NCBI GenBank assembly: GCA_022795575.1 | Contig: JAAWGY010000104.1 | Coordinates: 1 to 7,548 of the forward strand | Origin: Angelakisella sp. | GTDB taxonomy: Bacteria > Bacillota > Clostridia > Oscillospirales > Ruminococcaceae | Length of the DNA: 7,548 bases | Direction of reading: 5' to 3' | Part shown: positions 1 to 4,130 of the stretch, piece by piece | How positions within the stretch are numbered: the stretch's first letter is position 1 | Layout: each line of letters opens with the position of its first letter | Notes under the pieces: generated by a model | The model's database searches: none | Told to the model about the DNA's origin: nothing | The model's input: only the letters and a program-made list of their open reading frames with translations | Made by a program: the position numbers and the translations under genes

Positions 1-34
1 GGTAGCCCGGGCGGGCACAACCTGTGGGACAGGC
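1..34. repeat. 34-bp direct repeat, copy 1
   Basis: This copy matches 254-287 at 33 of 34 positions; the only difference is A at 4 versus G at 257. It contains the palindrome GCCCGGGC and a small perfect hairpin, CCTGT-GGG-ACAGG, at 21-33. Weaker similarity continues to about base 58 (15 of 24 positions match 288-311 without gaps), so the original repeat was longer than 34 bp. It may be cut by the window edge. Confidence 0.9.
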
Positions 35-79
35 GGTTTTCTTTCCCATAGGGCTCCCCCGGAGGGCGGAGGGGGCACA

Positions 80-99
80 CGGGGGAACTGGTTCCCCCG
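80..99. repeat. Perfect 9-bp inverted repeat
   Basis: CGGGGGAAC (80-88) and GTTCCCCCG (91-99) are exact reverse complements separated by only TG, so an RNA form would open a few inner pairs to make a loop. The right-arm motif GTTCCCCCG recurs at 158-166 without its partner arm, another sign of internal repetition in this region. Confidence 0.8.
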
Positions 100-125
100 C
101 GGGGCGTGGCGGGCCGAAGGCCCCC

Positions 126-145
126 GGGCCCTCCGCAGAGGGCCC
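126..145. repeat. Hairpin A: 8-bp stem, CGCA loop
   Basis: GGGCCCTC (126-133), loop CGCA (134-137) and GAGGGCCC (138-145) form a perfect stem-loop. It is preceded by GCCGAAGG and a C-run, the same arrangement that precedes hairpin B about 68 bp downstream. On the minus strand the loop reads TGCG. Confidence 0.85.
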
Positions 146-193
146 CCACGCCCAAGGTTCCCCCGTGAGGCGCAGCGGAGCCGTAGGCCCCCC

Positions 194-213
194 GGACCTT
201 CCGCAGAAGGTCC
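194..213. repeat. Hairpin B: 8-bp stem, CGCA loop
   Basis: GGACCTTC (194-201), loop CGCA (202-205) and GAAGGTCC (206-213) form a perfect stem-loop. Compared with hairpin A, two stem positions differ on each arm, and each change is matched on the other arm (G-C to A-T and C-G to T-A), so pairing is retained. It is preceded by GCCGTAGG plus a C-run, paralleling hairpin A. Confidence 0.85.
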
Positions 214-222
214 CTGCGCCTT

Positions 223-241
223 CAGGGCCTGCGCGGCCCTG
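223..241. repeat. Inverted repeat, 7-bp stem
   Basis: CAGGGCC (223-229), loop TGCGC (230-234) and GGCCCTG (235-241) are exact reverse complements. This hairpin begins 10 bp after hairpin B and may stack with it in a transcript. Confidence 0.75.
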
Positions 242-253
242 GACCTGCGGCCC

Positions 254-287
254 GGTGGCCCGGGCGGGCACAACCTGTGGGACAGGC
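254..287. repeat. 34-bp direct repeat, copy 2
   Basis: This is the second copy of the 1-34 repeat, offset by 253 bp, with the CCTGT-GGG-ACAGG hairpin at 274-286. Its left end overlaps another inverted repeat, GCCCGG (250-255) / CCGGGC (260-265). It lies 36 bp from the stop codon of the minus-strand gene 323-535. Confidence 0.9.
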
Positions 288-322
288 TGCTTCGTTTCCC
301 GGCGGGCCGCCTTGGCTGCGCC

Positions 323-535
323 CTATTTCCGCTTGCCGCGGCCACCCTTGCCGCCCTTGCCCCCTTTGCCAAGGAACAGCACAGCAGCAATAGCCGCCGC
401 AGCCACCCCCATCCCCACCAGAGCCAGGGCCACCATGCTGTTATCCCCAGTAGAAGGGTTTTGAGTGGCAAAAGCAGGTACTGCGGTGAGGACGAACAGA
501 ACAAGAGCGGCAAACAGATTCCATATATGCTTCAT
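323..535 (-). CDS. Micro-protein made of signal peptide plus NPxTG sorting signal (70 aa)
   Basis: The start chosen is ATG at 533-535, preceded by SD AAAGGAG (545-551) nine bases upstream. Upstream in-frame starts lie across the promoter and are not used. The protein has an N-terminal signal peptide (residues 1-23, hydrophobic core 7-19, AFA cleavage site), then NPSTGD at 26-31, a hydrophobic span at about 34-56 and a Gly/Lys/Arg tail (57-70, GKGGKGGKGGRG-like). This order (motif, membrane span, basic tail) is the known architecture of sortase-anchored proteins, and NPxTG resembles sortase B-type motifs. What is odd is that nothing lies between the signal peptide and the motif: both cleavages would leave only about six residues (24-29). 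No sortase gene is in the window. Alternatively it may stay uncleaved as a small two-span membrane protein. Function unknown; the architecture is clear. Confidence 0.8.
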   Translation of the reverse strand: MKHIWNLFAALVLFVLTAVPAFATQNPSTGDNSMVALALVGMGVAAAAIAAVLFLGKGGKGGKGGRGKRK

Positions 536-599
536 TGCAAAAAACTCCTTTCTTTGACAGGAAAGCCAAGCAGCCCCCCGATCCTTGTCGCTGCCTTTA

Positions 600-628
600 A
601 TTATAAGCGCCCAGGGGGAGGGTGTCAA
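600..628 (-). promoter_or_regulatory. Perfect-consensus sigma-A promoter of the micro-protein gene
   Basis: On the minus strand, TTGACA (623-628) and TATAAT (600-605) are separated by exactly 17 bp (606-622). Both hexamers match the housekeeping consensus at all positions. Transcription would start near base 593, leaving a leader of roughly 58 nt before the ATG at 535, with the SD within it. This predicts strong, probably constitutive, expression. Confidence 0.92.
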
Positions 629-696
629 CCGGCTGGGACCCGGCAGGCGGGGAAGAGGCGACTTTTTTCCCGGTTTTTCGCACCGGCAAAGAGGCG

Positions 697-710
697 AGAA
701 AAATTTTTCT
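697..710. repeat. AT-rich 14-bp palindrome between divergent promoters
   Basis: AGAAAAATTTTTCT is a perfect palindrome, flanked by GGTTTTT (672-678) and AAAAACC (713-719), which are also reverse complements. It lies between the micro-protein promoter and the murA promoter in an AT-rich island of otherwise GC-rich DNA. It could be a regulator site or a bent A-tract; no known regulator's box is recognised. Confidence 0.5.
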
Positions 711-741
711 GTAAAAACCCCGGGAAAAGGATGGTGACGGC

Positions 742-770
742 TTTTATTTCGGGAGAAAGCGTGGTATAAT
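742..770 (+). promoter_or_regulatory. Extended -10 promoter for murA
   Basis: TATAAT at 765-770 is preceded by TG one base upstream (762-763), giving an extended -10 (TGGTATAAT). The -35 region at the usual spacing (742-747, TTTTAT) is poor, as is common with extended -10 promoters. Transcription would start near 777. No other good promoter precedes murA. Confidence 0.75.
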
Positions 771-776
771 ACATAC

Positions 777-935
777 GGTAAGTTTTCGGGACACCACAGG
801 AGCCCCGCAAAATAACAGTATTTGGCAACCCAAAAACAACAAACGAACGACATCATCCGCGGCTGTGTACTACGTAATATGCGCCGCCTGCCGCCAGCCT
901 TTGGCGGAAATATCAGGAAGAAGAAAAGAGGGGCT
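777..935 (+). other. murA leader (about 159 nt)
   Basis: This is the stretch from the predicted start of transcription to the murA ATG. It contains one small hairpin, CCGCCA (891-896) / TGGCGG (902-907), about 29 bases before the start codon, and the purine-rich SD region at 915-933. The murA frame is open back to a TTG at 822 with an ATG at 879, but neither has an SD, and the encoded residues do not resemble a MurA N-terminus. I recognise no riboswitch class. Confidence 0.5.
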
Positions 936-2228
936 ATGACCTTGAATAAATTTGTTGTTACCGGCGGGAACCCGCTTCATGGCACGGTAAAAATCGGCGG
1001 CGCCAAAAATGCCGCGGTGGCCATCATCCCTGCCACCATTCTGGCCAGGGGGAAGTGCGTCATCGATAATATCCCCAACATCAGCGACGTCACCCAGCTG
1101 CTGAAGATGCTCACCGAAATGGGGGCCACGGTGCGGATGCTGGGCAAAAAGACGGTGGAAATCGATACCACCCACCTGATCTCCCACACCGTCCCCTACA
1201 ACCTGGCCAAGAATATGCGGGCCAGCTACTACTTCATCGGGGCGCTGCTGGGCCGCAGCCACGAGGCCAGCGTCTATATGCCCGGGGGCTGCAACTTTGG
1301 GGTGCGGCCCATCGACCAGCATATCAAGGGGTTCGAGGCCATGGGGGCCTCGGTGGAGATCGAGCAGGGGATGATTAACGCCCGCACCGACGAGCTGCGG
1401 GGGGTGCATATCTACTTCGACGTGGTGACGGTGGGGGCAACCATCAACGTCATGCTGGCGGCGGTGCGGGCCAAGGGCCTCACCATCCTGGAGAATGTGG
1501 CCAAGGAGCCCCACATCGTGGATATGGCCAACTTCCTCAACTCCATGGGGGCGGATGTCCGGGGGGCCGGTACCGACGTCATCAAGATCCACGGGGTGGA
1601 TGTGATGCACGGGGCCAACTACTCCATCATCCCGGACCAGATTGAGGCGGGAACCTATATGGCTGCCGCGGTGGCCACCGGCGGGGATATCCGGGTGGAG
1701 AACATCATCCCCAAGCATATGGAGCCCATCACCGCCCGGCTGCGTGCCGCCGGCGCGGAGATTGAGGAGGGGGACGACTGGCTGCGGATTGCCCGCACCG
1801 CCGGCCCTATCCAGCGGATCAACGTCAAGACCATGCCCCACCCCGGCTTCCCAACCGATATGCAGCCCCAGATGGCGGCGATGCTCACCATGGCCCGGGG
1901 GACCAGCATCATCACAGAGGGGGTTTGGGACAACCGGTTTAAGTATGTGGACGAGCTCAACCGCTTGGGGGCGCGGATTACGGTGGACGGCAAGGTGGCG
2001 GTCATCGAAGGGGTGGAGGAGCTCACCGGCGCGCCGGTGAAGGCCACCGACCTGCGGGGAGGCGCGGCGATGATCATCGCCGGGCTTGTGGCCCGGGGCA
2101 GCACCGAGATTGAGGACATCGTCTACATCGAACGGGGCTATGAGGACGTGGTGGAAAAGGTCACTGCCCTGGGCGGGGATATGAAGCGGGTTATCGTCCC
2201 GGAAGTAGAGTTATCCAAGGCACTATAA
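936..2228 (+). CDS. murA: UDP-N-acetylglucosamine 1-carboxyvinyltransferase (MurA)
   Basis: The enzyme transfers enolpyruvate from PEP to UDP-GlcNAc, the first committed cytoplasmic step of peptidoglycan synthesis, and is the target of fosfomycin. The product has 430 residues, normal for the family. Family landmarks are all present: FVVTGG near the N-terminus; GGAKNAA with the conserved Lys24-Asn25; MRASYYF with Arg95; the PGGCNFGVRPID loop with the PEP-binding/catalytic Cys119 and Arg124; HPGFPTDMQ with Asp308; TDLRGGAAMIIAGL with Arg374; and ERGYEDV with Arg400. Cys rather than Asp at position 119 predicts fosfomycin sensitivity at this enzyme. ATG 936 was chosen because the MurA homology starts there; a GAGGGG-type SD lies just upstream at close spacing. 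Many Firmicutes carry two MurA paralogues (murA/murZ); which one this is cannot be settled here. The gene is apparently monocistronic, with its own promoter and terminator. Confidence 0.97.
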   Translation: MTLNKFVVTGGNPLHGTVKIGGAKNAAVAIIPATILARGKCVIDNIPNISDVTQLLKMLTEMGATVRMLGKKTVEIDTTHLISHTVPYNLAKNMRASYYFIGALLGRSHEASVYMPGGCNFGVRPIDQHIKGFEAMGASVEIEQGMINARTDELRGVHIYFDVVTVGATINVMLAAVRAKGLTILENVAKEPHIVDMANFLNSMGADVRGAGTDVIKIHGVDVMHGANYSIIPDQIEAGTYMAAAVATGGDIRVENIIPKHMEPITARLRAAGAEIEEGDDWLRIARTAGPIQRINVKTMPHPGFPTDMQPQMAAMLTMARGTSIITEGVWDNRFKYVDELNRLGARITVDGKVAVIEGVEELTGAPVKATDLRGGAAMIIAGLVARGSTEIEDIVYIERGYEDVVEKVTALGGDMKRVIVPEVELSKAL

Positions 2229-2240
2229 ACGTAACGATAT

Positions 2241-2276
2241 GGACCGCCCGGGGGATTCATCCGGGCGGTCCTTTTT
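2241..2276 (+). terminator. Rho-independent terminator of murA
   Basis: GGACCGCCCGG (2241-2251) pairs perfectly with CCGGGCGGTCC (2261-2271) around a 9-base loop, followed by five T's (2272-2276). It starts 12 bp after the murA stop codon and ends 21 bp before the next start codon. Confidence 0.95.
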
Positions 2277-2297
2277 GACGGAAACGGAGGAGCGGAG

Positions 2298-3992
2298 ATG
2301 GCAGCGGATCGGTCGAAAGAGGAAAAGGAGCTGTTTGGCAGGGCCGCGGAGGAGGTGGCGGAAACCGGCCAGCTCTCCTTTCCCACCCGGCGGCGGCTCT
2401 GGCTTGCGCTGGGGGAGTGGGAGCAGCGGGAGGAGGACGACATGGAGGAGCAGCCCCGGAGCCTGGACGGCCCGCTGAAAAAGCGGGCGGAGCTGGCCCT
2501 GGCCTGCGCCAAAAAAGTGATGCCGGTTTGGAGGGCCTACGCCCCGGAGGACAAGGTCCCCCAGAAGCTGCTGAAGGCGGCGGCGGACTACCTGGCGGGC
2601 AAAATAACGGCGGAGAAGTACGGAACGGCTCTGTGGGGGACCGGCAGTTTGTTGGACCGGGCGGAGGAGGAGCCGTACAGCACCGCCCCGGCGGCGGCAA
2701 TGGCGGCGTGGCAGGCGGCGCTGACCGCCTGGCTGGACGAGCCGCTGCTGGCCCGGCGGTACGCCGGCGCCACAGAGGACGAGCTGGACTACGACGACTG
2801 GGATGCCGCCTACCTGGCCTCTATGGCCTGGGCAGGGCGGGACGAGGAGGCCCAGCCGGGGGAGCGGGCGGTCCAGAGGATGCGGTTTTGGGCCTGGTAT
2901 TTGGAGCAGCTGGCACCGCTTTTGGGGCGGGAGGGGTACCGGTTTCCCCCAAAAGCCATCCGGGCCTTTGCCGAAAAGCAGGCCCCCAAAAGGCCGGTGC
3001 CGGAGGAGGTTACGATGGAAAGCCTCTGCCAGTTTTTGGGGGCGGGGGATTACCTTTGCCACACCTTCCGGGGGGAGGGGCTGTTGGACAAGACGCCCTG
3101 CTGCATCGTCACCAGCCGGATGCGGGGGGACCACGCCGTCTGCCCCAAGACCAAGGAGGAGTGCCGGGAGCTGGAGTTCTACTATAGCGTGCTCCTCTAC
3201 AGCGGCGCCCTGCCGGACGGGACGATGCTGGAGTGGGAGATGTGGGTGCCCCTCTTCCACTGCGACCAACACCCGGGGAATTCCCACGTCCCCCGGGCAG
3301 AGTACGGGAACGTCAAGGCGGACCTGAAAAGGTACCTGACAGGGGAGGGGCGGATGGAGGCCCTGGCGGCGGAGCTCCGCCGGCGAAGCTGCAACGTGCT
3401 TGTCATCGGGGAGGGGTACACCCGGCTAAACGGAGTGACGGAGCATCACCACAACATCCACATCCCGGCGGGGGTGGCGGGGATCCGGTGGCTGAGCCAA
3501 GAGGAGGAGACGCTGGAGATCGACCTGCGGGCCTTTGGGCCCCACTTGTATTTTCCGGATTGCACCTACCGGGAGCTGCTGCGGCTCTACCCGAAGAAGG
3601 TGGCGCTACAGGAGGACGGCAGCGGGCTGCTCACCTACAAGCGCCATTGGGTGCGGTGCTACACCGATGAGGCGGGGGAGCTGGTGCGGGTAGTGATGAC
3701 CAGCCGCTTTTGCCTGGAGGTGGAGAAGTTTTGCCCTGATAACGAAAACCGGGACCGGTACAACCCAGGGAAGCGCATCGGCTGGGTAAAGGCGCTGATG
3801 GCGGCCTTTGGGGTGAGCACCGGGGAGGCCCGGGAGCTGCTGGAGGACCCGGAGCAGAGGTTCCGGGAGCGGTTCCAGGGGCTGACCCGGGTGGAGGCGG
3901 AGCGGCTCCAAACTGCGCTGCGGAGCCACGGGGTGAAGTGCCGGATTATGCCCTGGCGGCTGAACGCCCCGGGGGATACCCAGCTGCGGTAG
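2298..3992 (+). CDS. Multidomain protein of unknown function; Imm5-like N-terminus, L7/L12-like C-terminus (564 aa)
   Basis: ATG 2298 has a good SD (GGAGG, 2286-2290, seven bases upstream). No signal peptide or membrane span is seen, so it is probably cytoplasmic. Residues about 60-205 are helical; the pattern at 65-102 (ALACAKKVMP... followed by ED..P.K...AA..YLAGK) and the later DAAYLASMAWAG (169-180) resemble Imm5-type putative immunity proteins. The middle (about 240-480) is rich in Cys and His: C244, C254-H255, C268-C269, C282, C289, H321-C322, H325, H383-H385, H388. It could bind metal, but no standard motif fits. Residues about 494-552 (GWVKALMAAFGVSTGEARELL... then EAERLQTALRSHGVKCRI) recall the ribosomal L7/L12 C-terminal domain, a fold reused in other proteins. 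These domain calls are by-eye inference. It converges on ftsK, and its GC and codon use match its neighbours. Function unknown. Confidence 0.88.
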   Translation: MAADRSKEEKELFGRAAEEVAETGQLSFPTRRRLWLALGEWEQREEDDMEEQPRSLDGPLKKRAELALACAKKVMPVWRAYAPEDKVPQKLLKAAADYLAGKITAEKYGTALWGTGSLLDRAEEEPYSTAPAAAMAAWQAALTAWLDEPLLARRYAGATEDELDYDDWDAAYLASMAWAGRDEEAQPGERAVQRMRFWAWYLEQLAPLLGREGYRFPPKAIRAFAEKQAPKRPVPEEVTMESLCQFLGAGDYLCHTFRGEGLLDKTPCCIVTSRMRGDHAVCPKTKEECRELEFYYSVLLYSGALPDGTMLEWEMWVPLFHCDQHPGNSHVPRAEYGNVKADLKRYLTGEGRMEALAAELRRRSCNVLVIGEGYTRLNGVTEHHHNIHIPAGVAGIRWLSQEEETLEIDLRAFGPHLYFPDCTYRELLRLYPKKVALQEDGSGLLTYKRHWVRCYTDEAGELVRVVMTSRFCLEVEKFCPDNENRDRYNPGKRIGWVKALMAAFGVSTGEARELLEDPEQRFRERFQGLTRVEAERLQTALRSHGVKCRIMPWRLNAPGDTQLR

Positions 3993-4020
3993 AGCGTGCG
4001 CAAAAAACCAAAAGCCTGCC

Positions 4021-4074
4021 CCAAACAAAAGGCTCCCGGCGCACCGCCCTGTCAGGCGATGTGCCGGGAGCCTT
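4021..4074 (-). terminator. Intrinsic terminator downstream of ftsK
   Basis: AAGGCTCCCGGC (4029-4040) pairs with GCCGGGAGCCTT (4063-4074), a perfect 12-bp stem, with a further inner stem CGCC/GGCG (4045-4048 / 4055-4058). Read on the minus strand the stem is followed by TTTTGTTTGG, a U-rich tail. In the plus direction the stem is followed by GGAGGA, so it is oriented to end ftsK transcripts rather than those of the plus-strand gene. Confidence 0.8.
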
Positions 4075-4086
4075 GGAGGAGGCGCA

Positions 4087-4129
4087 GGGAAGGCCCGGGA
4101 GGCGGCGTTCTGCCCCCCCGGGCCTTCCC
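4087..4129. repeat. 13-bp perfect hairpin directly after the ftsK stop codon
   Basis: GGGAAGGCCCGGG (4087-4099) is the exact reverse complement of CCCGGGCCTTCCC (4117-4129). It starts one base past the ftsK stop codon (minus strand) and lacks a U-tract on either side. It may back up the terminator at 4021-4074 or protect the 3' end of the mRNA. Confidence 0.75.
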
Positions 4130-4130
4130 C

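Larger units (their letters stand above)
1..322. other. Gene-free, hairpin-dense GC-rich repeat region
   Basis: No credible gene lies here. The only long open frame (plus strand, 24-464) is a low-complexity Pro/Gly/Ala/Arg translation that runs antisense through the neighbouring signal-peptide gene. What is visible is structure: a 34-bp direct repeat at both ends and perfect inverted repeats at 21-33, 80-99, 126-145, 194-213, 223-241, 250-265 and 274-286. The first repeat copy starts at base 1, so the element probably continues beyond the left edge. The region sits downstream of the minus-strand gene 323-535 and would be transcribed as its 3' tail unless a terminator intervenes. I see no hairpin plus U-tract that would stop that transcript. 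Candidates are a dispersed intergenic repeat, a structured RNA, or remnants of a tandem duplication. Confidence 0.7.

Noticed and set aside
1..290. CRISPR array or insertion sequence as an explanation of the repeats
   Set aside because: Only two copies are 253 bp apart, with no regular spacers, no transposase and no short target duplication. 34 bp is too long for a usual target-site duplication.
24..464. 146-codon plus-strand open frame
   Set aside because: The translation is Pro/Gly/Ala/Arg-rich low complexity, has no SD, and overlaps antisense the better-supported micro-protein gene and the repeat region.
536..856. N-terminal extension of the micro-protein to a longer open frame (to 856)
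   Set aside because: It would run through the perfect sigma-A promoter and SD and would place the clear signal peptide in the middle of the protein.
822..935. In-frame upstream extension of murA from TTG 822 or ATG 879
   Set aside because: Neither start has an SD, and MurA homology begins right after ATG 936. The extension looks like an open leader.
870..1841. Long minus-strand frame inside murA
   Set aside because: It is His/Gly/Pro-rich shadow translation antisense to a complete, well-conserved murA; such frames are common in GC-rich genes.
2224..2229. TATAAA overlapping the murA stop as a -10 for the downstream gene
   Set aside because: No acceptable -35 lies 16-18 bp upstream, and transcripts starting there would run straight into the terminator at 2241-2276.
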